From Serratia marcescens (lineage in GTDB: Bacteria > Pseudomonadota > Gammaproteobacteria > Enterobacterales > Enterobacteriaceae): 64,000 nt of DNA. Shown here piece by piece: positions 35,853 to 45,432 of the stretch. A model generated the notes under the pieces. It searched no databases, had not been told where the DNA came from, and worked only from the letters and a program-made list of their open reading frames with translations. Numbering within the stretch: the first letter of the stretch is position 1; each line of letters opens with the position of its first letter. The stretch covers positions 4,216,001 to 4,280,000 of the forward strand of contig NZ_VFMJ01000001.1 of NCBI RefSeq assembly GCF_006715005.1. The letters are read 5' to 3'. The position numbers were made by a program, and so were the translations under genes.

Positions 35853-36596
35853 ATGATTTTCATTATAAATGAGAGCATCCTCTATAATGAGGAGGAAGGC
35901 ACATTGATGCATGTCGATAATGCCAGCAATAAAATAGCTTTACTGAAGCCAACCAGCAGACTGCTTTCGTTGTTCATCAAGAATAATAACAAGCTGTTGT
36001 TGCGAGAGAGGTTACTTAATGATGTTTGGGTCGATCATGGGCTGAAAGCCTCCAACAATAATTTAAACAATTACGTTTCCGGGTTACGTAAATCACTGGC
36101 GCAGTTTGGCGCCGAGGAGATTATCGTCACTTATCCCCGCCAGGGGTTTAAATTCACCGCCAAAAGTATTCATGAAGCGAATGAAAATAAGGATGAGATA
36201 TATAGAAAGGAACAACAACGGGAGGTGGAAATTGCTTCTACGCCGCCCCCCGGGAATTCTCCCCCCGGTATCCGACGGGCATTACAACGCTTAATAATGA
36301 TTGCCGCTGCCTGTCTGGTGCCTTTTGCCATCATTGTGTTGTACCAAAACAGCACGCGCATCAGCGTTTATCCACTTGGGAATTACCAAAGCTGCCAGGT
36401 GTACAGCATGACTTTAGGTGGAGGCAGCTTGGAGAACATCAAGCAGGTGATACAACAGGCGGGCTTCAATTGCCGTACGCGGGCAGACGTCTATTATTAC
36501 GCTAACATTCTTAATGAGAGCACTAACCAGGACGAGCAGCAGGTCACCTACTGCCCACGCTCCGGCAACAGCCCTTGCATAAAGATAACTATCTAG
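35853..36596 (+). CDS. ToxR/CadC-like membrane transcription regulator
   Basis: 247 residues. OmpR-type winged helix at the N terminus (about 25-108: RERLLNDVWVDHG, NNNLNNYVSGLRKSL, EIIVTYPRQGFKF), a linker, one membrane helix (about 148-166) and a periplasmic domain with four Cys (SCQV, NCRT, YCPR, PCIK). One-component regulators of this kind sense the periplasm and bind DNA directly. It is divergent from the fimbrial operon, its likely target. It is a paralog of the gene at 37,152. Confidence 0.85.
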   Translation: MIFIINESILYNEEEGTLMHVDNASNKIALLKPTSRLLSLFIKNNNKLLLRERLLNDVWVDHGLKASNNNLNNYVSGLRKSLAQFGAEEIIVTYPRQGFKFTAKSIHEANENKDEIYRKEQQREVEIASTPPPGNSPPGIRRALQRLIMIAAACLVPFAIIVLYQNSTRISVYPLGNYQSCQVYSMTLGGGSLENIKQVIQQAGFNCRTRADVYYYANILNESTNQDEQQVTYCPRSGNSPCIKITI

Positions 36597-36679
36597 CCGG
36601 CAATCAACCTTAATCTTTTCGCTCTTGACACCCAGGGTCAGAGACAACATCGGCCCCCCGGTAATTCTGGGGGGGACCG

Positions 36680-37171
36680 TTATGCACCAGTCACGCAGAC
36701 AAAAAGCGGCGAATGGTTATCAGTAAACAGATAGTGATGCGGATCGATACGCTCGATGCGCATATGCAACTGCTGCCCGGCGATAGGCAACCGGCGATTC
36801 ATATCCTCGCGAACGATAGAGTCCTGCGGCTTGCGGGTATTTTTCGTTACCCACATGGTGTAGTTGCTGCCGCGACGCTGGTAACTCATTTCCACGGAGC
36901 GATCGACCACATAACGTGTATCACCATCAAAAAAACTGCCGCTCATCAACATAGTGAGCTGCCGCGCCCCCTCAGGCACTATGCTTACCAGCAGCACACG
37001 CTCCATCGCCGTATCTTTATCCTGATTATGCACCCGCATCGACGCCCGGCATTCCGGCACCTGCGGCATAGCAAACAGCACATAAGCGGCGACGCAACAG
37101 CAGGCCAGTGCCGCAAAGGCTAACAGCGCGTAACGGTAATGCCATATCCAGTTATTTTTCCAGACTTTCAT
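36680..37171 (-). CDS. FidL-like membrane protein
   Basis: 163 residues from ATG at 37171, which overlaps the regulator stop by 20 bp; the frame is open further upstream but inside the regulator gene. One membrane helix (about 14-36) then a periplasmic domain with the conserved pattern FFDGDTRYVVDRSVEMSY and a tail HSPLFVCV, as in FidL-like proteins paired with ToxR-type regulators. It probably modulates the upstream regulator in the way ToxS does ToxR; this is inferred from the pairing. Confidence 0.78.
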   Translation of the reverse strand: MKVWKNNWIWHYRYALLAFAALACCCVAAYVLFAMPQVPECRASMRVHNQDKDTAMERVLLVSIVPEGARQLTMLMSGSFFDGDTRYVVDRSVEMSYQRRGSNYTMWVTKNTRKPQDSIVREDMNRRLPIAGQQLHMRIERIDPHHYLFTDNHSPLFVCVTGA

Positions 37172-37940
37172 AGTAGTTCTCGCATTGCGCTTTGCCCGCC
37201 GCCATCGCCGCCTGCGGACAATAAAAGAAGTAAGAAGATCGCACGCGTTCTGCGCTGCCGGGCACCACCGACTGGCTGTCGTAATAAAGCAGCGTCGCCG
37301 GCTCACTACAGTGAATATGGTTTCTTTTATCCAGCAACGTTTGTAAGTGCGTCAAATCCGCCTTACCGGAACCGGTCTTATGATAAGAAGCGATAAACTT
37401 CACTTCACAGCTGCCGATATTGCCAACGCTTACCGCGCTGAGCGGCGCATAGCCGATGTCCTGCCAGGCCCATATGCCGCTGCCCACCGCCAACAGCAGC
37501 AAAGCGGCCAACCCGAAGCGCTTAAATCGCTGCGTTCGCCGCGGCCTGGTCGGCAAGGCGCTTTCTGCAGCCGCCGGGATCGGCATCTCCGGCAAACTCT
37601 CCGCCAGGCTGTCTGTCGTCTTCAACGAAGCGGCGGTAAACATGAATCCCTGGCGCGGCAGCGTGACGATAATGTCGTCCTCGCCCAAGGCGGCGAACAT
37701 CTTGCGCAGGATGGAAATGGTGTTATTGAGGTTATTACCGGAGGCCACCTGGCCGTGCGCTTCCCATACCTGCGTCAGCAGGGTATCGCGGGAGACCACC
37801 AGATTATTGTTTCTGACCAACGTGGACAGCAGGCGGTTCAGCGTGGCGGTGAGCGTTTGAGGGGGTAGCTCAGCGTTTAGATCCACCAACTCTGATCTAT
37901 CTTCATGATATTTAATATTATTATTAATTATGTATCTCAT
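37152..37940 (-). CDS. ToxR/CadC-like membrane transcription regulator, paralog
   Basis: 262 residues. Winged helix about 28-108 (SRDTLLTQVWEAHG, NNLNNTISILRKMF, DIIVTLPRQGFMF), membrane helix about 147-163 (FGLAALLLLAVGSGIWAW), periplasmic domain with four Cys at places matching the other regulator (SCEV, HCSE, YCPQ, QCEN). It is co-translated with the FidL-like gene and faces the regulator at 35,853. DNA-binding helices of the two are close, so their targets may overlap. Confidence 0.85.
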   Translation of the reverse strand: MRYIINNNIKYHEDRSELVDLNAELPPQTLTATLNRLLSTLVRNNNLVVSRDTLLTQVWEAHGQVASGNNLNNTISILRKMFAALGEDDIIVTLPRQGFMFTAASLKTTDSLAESLPEMPIPAAAESALPTRPRRTQRFKRFGLAALLLLAVGSGIWAWQDIGYAPLSAVSVGNIGSCEVKFIASYHKTGSGKADLTHLQTLLDKRNHIHCSEPATLLYYDSQSVVPGSAERVRSSYFFYCPQAAMAAGKAQCENYYESLEK

Positions 37941-38213
37941 TATTCCCCGCTCAAAAAACTAATTAATAATAATTAGCCCTTATTAAACATGAGAATAGTA
38001 GCACACGGCATGAGTTAAGAAAATTCCTAGAAAAACACATAAAAAGCTAAATAAACATAAATATAGGAAATAACATTGTGCTGTATCACAGGGTGACAAA
38101 TATTTAACTGATGATTGTCGATTTTTTATAATGTGGACATTAAAAATGCCGCCCGGCAAATACCAGGCAGCACGAGAAACTGTCACTTTTACCCGACTCA
38201 ACCGCCGCAGGGC
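37941..38213. other. intergenic region upstream of the second ToxR-like gene
   Basis: 273 bp, AT-rich; no gene. Promoter of the minus-strand regulator is expected close to 37,960-38,010. Confidence 0.35.
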
Positions 38214-38834
38214 TTACTCTTTTAAACGCCGCAGTTGCCGATCCTGCCAGCCACCGAATAGCCACTGGCCGGCTATCGCGCCGAGCAAGGCGCAGAACAT
38301 ATCGGACTGCGTGTCCCACGGGTCGCCCTGGGTGCCGAGAAACTCATCGGCGCCCTGGCCCAGCGCCAGCGCCGCCCACCACTCGATCAGTTCGTACACC
38401 GCGCTGATGGCCAGCGCGATACAGCACACCACGAAGCCCAACATCTTGCGGCCCTGCACATAACCGCCGCGCAGCAGGATCTCGCGCGCCGCCAGCGCCG
38501 GCACCAATCCCTGGAAGAAATGCCCCAGTTTGTCGTACGGGTTGCGGCCAAGATCCAGCCACTGCTGCACCTCAAAGCCCAGCGGCACGCGAGCGTAGCT
38601 GTACATGCCGCCGAAAATCAGGATCAGCGCATGGAAGAAAATCAGCGTGTAGAGCAGCGGCGTCAGCGGATAACGGCGATGGGTCAGCCACAGCAGCGGC
38701 AAAACGATCAATACCGGCGCCACCTCCATCAGCCAGGTCGCGCGATCGTAAGGGCTGATGCCGCTGTGGATCAGCGCGGCCAGCAGCAACAGGGTAATAA
38801 CGGACAACAACAACGGCGTGCGTGAGACGGGCAT
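38214..38834 (-). CDS. YjdF/DUF2238 family inner-membrane protein
   Basis: 206 residues from ATG at 38834 (the TTG two codons earlier is unlikely). About six membrane segments. The conserved stretches NPYDKLGHFFQGLVPALAARE and YELIEWWAAL, then DEFLGTQGDPWDTQSDM, are hallmarks of DUF2238. Function unknown; such proteins occur across Enterobacterales. It is transcribed alone between the regulators and the siderophore genes. Confidence 0.9.
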   Translation of the reverse strand: MPVSRTPLLLSVITLLLLAALIHSGISPYDRATWLMEVAPVLIVLPLLWLTHRRYPLTPLLYTLIFFHALILIFGGMYSYARVPLGFEVQQWLDLGRNPYDKLGHFFQGLVPALAAREILLRGGYVQGRKMLGFVVCCIALAISAVYELIEWWAALALGQGADEFLGTQGDPWDTQSDMFCALLGAIAGQWLFGGWQDRQLRRLKE

Positions 38835-38894
38835 AACCAACGTTCCTTCGGGTTAACGGATCAATGCCCTCTTTATACCGCAGATCGCACGGCG

Positions 38895-38930
38895 AAAAAA
38901 AACAGGCGGAGCGTCGCCGCTTCGCCTGTT
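38895..38930 (-). terminator. terminator of the entCEB-yncE-like operon
   Basis: Minus-strand stem ACAGGCGAAGCG / CGCTCCGCCTGT (one mismatch, loop GCGA) followed by T8. It begins 26 bp past the YncE-like stop. Confidence 0.85.
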
Positions 38931-38955
38931 CGAGGGGTGCTTACCCTGAGAGGGA

Positions 38956-40020
38956 TTATTTCAGCGCAACGCGGATCACGTCGTCCGGCGCGGTCGCTTC
39001 TTTCTCGCGGCTGGAAGCCTGCTTGACGCTGACGTACAGCGTCTGGCCGTCCGGCGACAGCGCCAGGCTGTTCGGGTGGGTCGGCGTCTTGATGGTGTTC
39101 AGCACCTTGTAGCTCTTGGCGTCGATCACGCTCACTTCACCCGCCTGGCGATGGGTCACGTAAACTTCATTGCGCGCCGGGTTGAACAGCACCGCCAGCG
39201 ATTCCGGCACGTCGATCTTGCTCAGGATGTTGCCGCTGCGGGTATCCACCACCAGCACCTGCGGCTGCTTGGAATCGGTGATGAACGCGCGATGGGTAGC
39301 GGTATCCAGGCTGATGTTCAGGAAGAAGTGCTCTTTGGACTCATCCAGCTTCTTGCGCGACAGCACCTTGTTGCTCTGGGTATCGATGGTCACCAGTTCG
39401 CCGTCGGCGTTAGTGACGTACAGGCGTTTGGCGGCGGCATCCAGCGCCAGGCCGGTGCCATACTTACCGGTATCCGTCACGGTGGCACGCAGGGTCAGAT
39501 CCTTGCCGTCCACCACCCACACCACGCTGGATTCACCCAGCCCGGTGATGTACAGCGTATCGCTGTCGGCATCCGCCACCAGTTCGCGCGGCGCCAGCGG
39601 CTTGACGGTCTCGGAACGCTGGCGCGCGTCCAGCACCAGGCGGCCTTTCACGTCGCCGGTCTTGGCGTCGATGGCGGTCACCGAGTTATTGACCGTGTTA
39701 CCGAAGAACAGCGTGCCGGTTTTAGCATTAACGGCAGCGCCAAACGGCTTGATGTCGTTATGAATAATCTGGGTCACGTCCAGCGTGGTCGGGTCCAGGC
39801 GGTAAACGATGCCACCCTTGTCCAGCTTGCGGCTCTGCGACGTCGCCAGGTAGAGCGCGTTCTCGCTCGGGCTGTAGGCCATTTCATAGGCGCCCTTGCC
39901 GACCGGTTTGCGCAGCACTTCCGGCGCGGTCTGCGCCAGCAACGAGTTGGAGAACAGCAGTGTGGACAGCAGCATCAGCGGAAATGCCGCACGTTTTCCC
40001 TTGGTGATCAAAGCATTCAT
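38956..40020 (-). CDS. YncE-like periplasmic beta-propeller protein
   Basis: 354 residues. Signal peptide (cleavage near LLA-QT), then a seven-bladed YVTN-type propeller of repeats such as AVNAKTGTLFFGNTVNNSVT, each ending in V(T/S)AIDA-like turns. E. coli YncE is a secreted propeller linked to a TonB receptor gene. Here it follows entB by 61 bp, within the same iron-regulated unit, so a role in siderophore handling in the periplasm is likely but unproven. A second copy is at 53,596. Confidence 0.85.
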   Translation of the reverse strand: MNALITKGKRAAFPLMLLSTLLFSNSLLAQTAPEVLRKPVGKGAYEMAYSPSENALYLATSQSRKLDKGGIVYRLDPTTLDVTQIIHNDIKPFGAAVNAKTGTLFFGNTVNNSVTAIDAKTGDVKGRLVLDARQRSETVKPLAPRELVADADSDTLYITGLGESSVVWVVDGKDLTLRATVTDTGKYGTGLALDAAAKRLYVTNADGELVTIDTQSNKVLSRKKLDESKEHFFLNISLDTATHRAFITDSKQPQVLVVDTRSGNILSKIDVPESLAVLFNPARNEVYVTHRQAGEVSVIDAKSYKVLNTIKTPTHPNSLALSPDGQTLYVSVKQASSREKEATAPDDVIRVALK

Positions 40021-40081
40021 CGAAATCTCCTTATAGAGCCAACGGGGCAGCCGAGCGGCCGCCCTCTCATCGTTATTAAAA

Positions 40082-40942
40082 TCAGGCTTTCTCTTCGGAA
40101 AGCAGCGCCCACCAGCTGTCGATGGTCGGGTTGCGCGCCAGCGCGATAAAGTCGATGTCGCCGCGGATCTTGCGCCAGCGGGTCGCCAGCTCCATGATGC
40201 GCACCGAATCCAGACCGTAATCGATCAGGTTCTCATCGTTGCCCATGTCTTCGCTGTCTTCGTCCAGCAGCGGCAGGATCTGCTGACGCAGCGCGTCGAT
40301 GCTGGCGATGCCGGCCGCCGGCAGCAGAGACGCGGTGGTCACCACCCGGCCGCAGCGGCCGGCGGTATAGCGCAGCGCCATCAGGTGTTCGTCGCGCGAG
40401 AAGTCCGCCAGGCCGTCGGCCACCATGAACGGCTGGATGTTGCGCATGAAGGCGTCGATGGCGGTGGTCAGGCAGCCGATGTGCGCATACACGCCGCAGA
40501 TGATCAGCTGATCGCGGCCGGACTCCTGCAGGATCTCCTGCAGCGGCGAGCGGTGGAAGGCGCTGTAGCGCCATTTCACCAGCACCGTGTCGTCTTCGTC
40601 CGGCGCCAGCGCGGCGGTCACCGCCTGCTGCTCGGGGTGTTTGTTCAGGCCCGGCCCCCACATGTCGTTCAACAGCGCGCGGTCTTCATCGCTCTGCTGG
40701 TTCGGCTGCGCGGTATAGAACACCGGAATGCCCTGCTGTTTGCAGTAGCGGCGCAGGTTGGCGATGTTCTCCACCACCTGTTTGATCAGCGCGCTGTCTT
40801 CGCCCCAGAAATTGAGGAAATACTGCTGCATATCGTGGATCAGCAGCGCGGCGCGCTGCGGTTCTACCTGCCAGGTGACTTTATTTTGCGGCAGTTCGTC
40901 CGCCGTCGGCAGCGCGTAGTCATTAAGTTTTGGAATGGCCAT
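40082..40942 (-). CDS. entB: isochorismatase / aryl carrier protein EntB
   Basis: 286 residues. N-terminal isochorismatase domain (about 30-205; active-site Asp in [10 protein letters not shown], Lys in VKWRYSAF, Cys in IGCLTTA region) turns isochorismate into 2,3-dihydro-DHB. The C-terminal aryl carrier domain (about 215-286) has the phosphopantetheine Ser in GLDSVRIM. It carries DHB to EntF and probably to the second NRPS locus. Three bp after entE. Confidence 0.96.
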   Translation of the reverse strand: MAIPKLNDYALPTADELPQNKVTWQVEPQRAALLIHDMQQYFLNFWGEDSALIKQVVENIANLRRYCKQQGIPVFYTAQPNQQSDEDRALLNDMWGPGLNKHPEQQAVTAALAPDEDDTVLVKWRYSAFHRSPLQEILQESGRDQLIICGVYAHIGCLTTAIDAFMRNIQPFMVADGLADFSRDEHLMALRYTAGRCGRVVTTASLLPAAGIASIDALRQQILPLLDEDSEDMGNDENLIDYGLDSVRIMELATRWRKIRGDIDFIALARNPTIDSWWALLSEEKA

Positions 40943-40945
40943 CGA

Positions 40946-42574
40946 TTAATCTCCCTGAGCCTGAGTCTGTAGTTGCTCGTCGAGCTGCTGACGCAGCCGT
41001 TTTTTGTCCACTTTGCCGACCGGAGTCAGCGGCAGGCTGTCCACCTGAATAAAACGATCCGGCAGTTTGAAGTCCGCCACGCCCTGTTCGCGCAGGTGGC
41101 GGCGCAGCACCACCGGCTTCAGCGGCGCGTTGGCGATGATATAAGCGCAGCTCTTCTCCCCCATCAGCGCGTCCGGCATCGACACCAGCGCGGCGTTGAT
41201 CACGTCCGGATGACGCAGCAGCAGGTTCTCGATTTCCTCGGCGGCGATCTTCTCCCCGCCGCGGTTGATCTGGTCTTTCTGCCGCCCCTGCACGGTGATG
41301 TAGCCGTCTTCGCTGATGCTGATCAGATCGCCGGAGCAGTAGAAACCGTCGGCGTCGAAGGCATCGGCGTTGTGCGCCGGGCTCTGGTAGTAACCGCGGA
41401 AGGTATAAGGCCCGCGCGTCATCAACCGGCCGACCTCGCCCGCCGGCAATGAATTGCCGTCGTCGTCCGCCACCCACACTTCGTCATCCGGCGACATCGG
41501 CCGCCCTTGCGTCGTCAGGATGTGGCGCTCGTCGTCGTCCAGCCGGGTGTAGTTCACCAGCCCTTCCGCCATGCCGAACACCTGCTGCAGTTGGCAGCCG
41601 ATTTCGTTCTGAATACGCGCCGCCAGCGTTTCGCCCAGCTTGGCGCCGCCCACCTGCAGCAGTTTCAGGCTGGCGAGCTGGGCATTGCCGCCCCACTCTT
41701 CGATCGCCTGCAGCCACAGCGTGACCGCCGGCGGCACCAGCGCCGTCACGTTGATTTGGTGCTGTTCGATCAGGCGGAAGCACTGCCCGGCGTCCGGATC
41801 GGCGGCGAACACCACCAGCCCCGCGCCATAAAACACGCCCAACACGCCCGGCGAGCTCATCGGGTAGTTGTGCGCCACCGGCAGCGCGCACAGATAGCGG
41901 GTCTGCGCGTCGAAACGGCAGATCTCCACGCTGCGGCGAATGCTGTAGTAGTAGTCATTGTGGGTACGCGGGATCAGCTTCGGCGTACCGGTGCTGCCGC
42001 CGGAAAGCTGGAAGAACGCCACCTGATCGGCCGCAGAAGGCTGCGCGACGAAACCCTCGCTGGCTTCGTCCAGCCAGGCGGCCAGCGCCAGCTCACCCTC
42101 GGGCTGGCTGCGCAGCGCCACGACACGCAGCGAAGGATGCGCATCGCGGAAGGCGTTCAGGAATTGGTCGTCGGCAAACAGCGCGTGCTGGCGGTCGGCG
42201 ATCAGCAGCGCCGGCTTGATCTGCTCGGCATAGGCATTCAGTTCGCTGCGCTGATGGCTGAACAGCGCGTTGACCGGCGCCACGCCAATCTTCAGCAGCG
42301 CGAAGAACACGATATAGAACTCCGCCACGTTGCCCAGTTGGACCAACGCGGTATCGCCGGATTTCACGCCGCGGCGCAGCAGAGCGGCCGCCAGGCGATC
42401 GGAGCGCTGCTGCAGCTCGCGGTAGGTCAGGCTGCCCTGGGCATCGATAATCGCCGGGGCGTCGTTGTTGGCCTGGCGGTCGAGGATCTCGGTCAGCGGC
42501 TTGTCAGTCCAGTAGCCGCGCTCGCGATAGCGGCTGGCGAACTCCGCCGGCCAGGGGGTAAAGGCAATGCTCAT
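40946..42574 (-). CDS. entE: 2,3-dihydroxybenzoate-AMP ligase EntE
   Basis: 542 residues, full-length stand-alone adenylation enzyme. P-loop [18 protein letters not shown] (about 190-207), core motif [10 protein letters not shown], and the catalytic Lys near the end in [15 protein letters not shown]. It activates DHB and loads it onto the EntB carrier domain. Seven bp after entC, three bp before entB. Confidence 0.96.
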   Translation of the reverse strand: MSIAFTPWPAEFASRYRERGYWTDKPLTEILDRQANNDAPAIIDAQGSLTYRELQQRSDRLAAALLRRGVKSGDTALVQLGNVAEFYIVFFALLKIGVAPVNALFSHQRSELNAYAEQIKPALLIADRQHALFADDQFLNAFRDAHPSLRVVALRSQPEGELALAAWLDEASEGFVAQPSAADQVAFFQLSGGSTGTPKLIPRTHNDYYYSIRRSVEICRFDAQTRYLCALPVAHNYPMSSPGVLGVFYGAGLVVFAADPDAGQCFRLIEQHQINVTALVPPAVTLWLQAIEEWGGNAQLASLKLLQVGGAKLGETLAARIQNEIGCQLQQVFGMAEGLVNYTRLDDDERHILTTQGRPMSPDDEVWVADDDGNSLPAGEVGRLMTRGPYTFRGYYQSPAHNADAFDADGFYCSGDLISISEDGYITVQGRQKDQINRGGEKIAAEEIENLLLRHPDVINAALVSMPDALMGEKSCAYIIANAPLKPVVLRRHLREQGVADFKLPDRFIQVDSLPLTPVGKVDKKRLRQQLDEQLQTQAQGD

Positions 42575-42581
42575 CTTGTCG

Positions 42582-43787
42582 TTATCCTTGATTCATACCA
42601 AAGGCACGCAGAATGGTGCTGAGTTTGGTGCCTGTTTCATGCCATTCAGATTCGGGTGAAGAGTCTTCCACGATGCCGGCGCCGGCGAACAGCCGTACCC
42701 GGTTGCCGTCAACGGTGCCGCAGCGGATAGTCACAACCCACTCGCCGTTGCCTTCGTCGTCGCACCAGCCGACGATGCCGCCGAACAGGCCGCGATCGAA
42801 CGGCTCCAGCTTGCCGATCAGGGCGTGCGCCTCGGCCGTCGGCATGCCGCACAGCGCCGGCGTCGGGTGCAGCAGGCAGGCCAGCGACAGGGCATTTTCG
42901 TCTGGAGACGCCGCCTCGCCGTCGATCGGCGTGGAGAGATGCCACAGCGTCGTGGTGGTCAGCAGTTCAGGGGTTTGCGGCACGTTCAGGTAGCGGCAGC
43001 GGCCGGCCAGCACGTCACGCATGCTTTCGGTGACGATGCGATGCTCGTGGCGATCTTTCGCCGAGGCCATCAGCCGCTCCCCCACTTCGCGATCGCGCTG
43101 CGGGTCGGCCTCGCGCCGGGCGGAACCGGCCAGCGGGTTAGAATAGAAACGGCCGTTGTCCTGGCGCAGCAGCAGCTCTGGGCTGGCGCCCAACAGCGCA
43201 CCCTGCTCCAGCGGCACATGGAAATGGAAACCATGCGGGTTCTGGGCAATCACGCGCGCCATCAGCGCATGGCGATCCACCGGCTGGCGCGTTTCGATCT
43301 CCAGCAGGCGCGACAAGACCACTTTATCCAGCTCACCGGCCTTCATCGCGTCGACGGCGTCGCTGACCATCTTCATAAACGGCTGCTGCGGCGGCAGCTC
43401 CGTCACGCCGGCCAGTTCAGGGCCGTTCGCCGGCGGCCGAACGCCGGCCATAAAGGCGGCGCGATCGAACCAGCGGCTCTGCTGCGGAATAAACAGCGCC
43501 GAAGGCTGCCGGGTATCGAACGGGATGGCACCGCACAGCAGCGGTTTTTTGATACCGGCCTGACGGGCCTCGACAAACGCCTGCCGCACGCTGCGCTGGA
43601 ACTCGCCGTTCAGGTCGGCGCCGTCTGCGGCCGGCAGGCGAATGCGGCTGAAACAACCGGTAGTGGTCAAGCTGCGGAAAGGAGAGGTAAAGAAGAAGCC
43701 CGACGCCGGAGAAAAATCAGCGGCGAACCGGTGTTCTTCGCACTCCTGCATTTCCTTTCGATTGATGTCGTTCACGGCAGTATCCAT
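42582..43787 (-). CDS. entC: isochorismate synthase EntC
   Basis: 401 residues. Chorismate-utilizing domain about 125-395 with [20 protein letters not shown], the [10 protein letters not shown] motif and [19 protein letters not shown] near the end, which bind chorismate and Mg. It starts the DHB branch. Its promoter carries a Fur-box-like site 37 bp upstream. Slightly longer at the N terminus than E. coli EntC. Confidence 0.95.
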   Translation of the reverse strand: MDTAVNDINRKEMQECEEHRFAADFSPASGFFFTSPFRSLTTTGCFSRIRLPAADGADLNGEFQRSVRQAFVEARQAGIKKPLLCGAIPFDTRQPSALFIPQQSRWFDRAAFMAGVRPPANGPELAGVTELPPQQPFMKMVSDAVDAMKAGELDKVVLSRLLEIETRQPVDRHALMARVIAQNPHGFHFHVPLEQGALLGASPELLLRQDNGRFYSNPLAGSARREADPQRDREVGERLMASAKDRHEHRIVTESMRDVLAGRCRYLNVPQTPELLTTTTLWHLSTPIDGEAASPDENALSLACLLHPTPALCGMPTAEAHALIGKLEPFDRGLFGGIVGWCDDEGNGEWVVTIRCGTVDGNRVRLFAGAGIVEDSSPESEWHETGTKLSTILRAFGMNQG

Positions 43788-43823
43788 CGCTTCGCCCTCA
43801 AGGATTTGAAGTGATAACCAATA

Positions 43824-43838
43824 TAATAATGATTATCA
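43824..43838 (-). promoter_or_regulatory. Fur box upstream of entC
   Basis: TAATAAT-G-ATTATCA matches the 7-1-7 Fur consensus TGATAAT-n-ATTATCA at 13 of 14 arm positions. It is 37 bp before the entC start, so Fe-Fur should repress entCEB and the YncE-like gene. Confidence 0.8.
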
Positions 43839-43999
43839 TTTGAGTTAATTCCGCGCTAAATTACTCGCCGATATTTGCTATGTCAATAAACGTAAGCACT
43901 TCTTTCATTTCGAAATCATGACATAAACGCTGTGGGTTTTACGCATGCCGATGATAAGCATTGCTATTTGATCCCACAGCGTTGTCTTAACGCGTTCGA

Positions 44000-45256
44000 C
44001 TACTTTTCTGTGGCGGGCTGCGGCTCCGGTTTGTGCAACGTCACCTGGCGCAAACCGGTCATGGCGAACAGCAACAGGATGCCGAGCAGCGCGGCGCCGA
44101 AGCCGAAACCGCTGGCGCTCATCGCCGGCAGCATGAAGGCGCCCATCGCCCCCAACAGCAACGCGCCCAGCGCATCGCCCACCACGTTTTGCGCCGTCCA
44201 CAGGCCGTTGATGCGGCCGAGGAAATTGTCCGGCGTCAGGCTCTGGATCAGGCCGTATTGCAGCAGCGAGTTCAGCGCGCTCAGGTAGCCGAACGCCACC
44301 AGGCACAGCAACGCCAGGCTGTACCACGGCATCAGGCCGAACAGGCCAATGGCGGCGAACGCCGCGATCGCCGTCAGCAGCATCACCCAGCCGGGGCGCG
44401 CCACGTGCGCCACGCGCCCGCTGGTGAACGCGCCGATGGCCGCGCCGAGCGGCACGGCGGCGTACATATAACCGAGGTGGGCAGCGTCGATGTGCCAGCT
44501 TTCCGCCATCGCCGGGTACAGCACGCGCACCGCGCTGGCCATGGTCAGCAGCGCGCCGATCAGCGCCACCATGCCGATCACCTTGTTCTGGAACAGGAAG
44601 GCGAAGCCGCCCGCCAGCGCGCGCAGCGGGTGTTCACGCGGCTGCGGTGGCGGCATTAGCTGCGGCAGGCTCAGCAGCGGCAACAGCGTCAGCAGGGTGC
44701 CGAACGCCGCCAGGCCGTAGTTCCAGGCAATGCCCATGTGGGCGATCACCAGGCCGCCAATCGCCGGGGAAAGAATCGAGCCGAAGCGCACCGTCAGCAT
44801 GCTGATGGCGCCCGCCTGCACGATGTTTTCGCGGCCCACCAGCGCCGGCGTGGCCGCCAGCAGCGCCGTCACCCCCACCGCACCGAAGAAACCGTCCCAC
44901 ACCGCCAACAGATAAATGGCCGCCAGCGAAGGCGATGGCAACAGGGCATTGAGACACAGGCCGACGAAGCCGATGCCGCAGGTGGAGCGCGCGAACAGGA
45001 TCAGCCGGCGCCGCTCATAGCGATCGGCCAATACGCCCCCCATCAGCAGCCCGGCGAACATGCCGCCGCCGGCCAGCGTCACCGCCAGCCCGACCTGCAG
45101 GGTGGAACCGGTCAGCGCCTGGATTTGCACCGGGATGGCGATCGCCATCAACCCCAGCGCTACAATGGAGATAAAGCGCGCGCAGAACACCGCGCGGAAA
45201 GCCCGGTTGGTTTTCAACAGGCTGAAATCAAGCAGGATGGAGGGTTTGCTACTCAT
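44000..45256 (-). CDS. entS: enterobactin exporter EntS (MFS)
   Basis: 418 residues with about twelve membrane helices. The N-terminal [19 protein letters not shown] and the loop [18 protein letters not shown] (MFS motif A) match EntS. It exports enterobactin into the periplasm. It is a separate unit with its own Fur-box-like site, between entF and entC. Confidence 0.93.
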   Translation of the reverse strand: MSSKPSILLDFSLLKTNRAFRAVFCARFISIVALGLMAIAIPVQIQALTGSTLQVGLAVTLAGGGMFAGLLMGGVLADRYERRRLILFARSTCGIGFVGLCLNALLPSPSLAAIYLLAVWDGFFGAVGVTALLAATPALVGRENIVQAGAISMLTVRFGSILSPAIGGLVIAHMGIAWNYGLAAFGTLLTLLPLLSLPQLMPPPQPREHPLRALAGGFAFLFQNKVIGMVALIGALLTMASAVRVLYPAMAESWHIDAAHLGYMYAAVPLGAAIGAFTSGRVAHVARPGWVMLLTAIAAFAAIGLFGLMPWYSLALLCLVAFGYLSALNSLLQYGLIQSLTPDNFLGRINGLWTAQNVVGDALGALLLGAMGAFMLPAMSASGFGFGAALLGILLLFAMTGLRQVTLHKPEPQPATEK

Positions 45257-45333
45257 CGGTTGTTCACCACATCTTTAAACGGGGATTCTGCAGTTGCGGA
45301 GCGCTATGCTAGCACAGATGACGAAATCAATAA

Positions 45334-45348
45334 TGATAATAAAAATCA
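45334..45348 (-). promoter_or_regulatory. Fur box upstream of entS
   Basis: TGATAAT-A-AAAATCA matches 12 of 14 arm positions of the 7-1-7 consensus and lies 78 bp before the entS start. Confidence 0.65.
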
Positions 45349-45373
45349 TTGATATTCAATTGTGAGCAACCGC

Positions 45374-45417
45374 AAGAAACGCCGCCACACGCGGGGTAAT
45401 CCCCGAGCCTGGCGGCG
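45374..45417 (-). terminator. terminator after entF
   Basis: Minus-strand nested hairpin: outer arms CGCCGCCA / TGGCGGCG, inner CGGGG-ATTA-CCCCG, followed by TTTC. It lies 15 bp past the entF stop and separates it from entS. Confidence 0.6.
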
Positions 45418-45432
45418 AGATGACGAGCGCGA

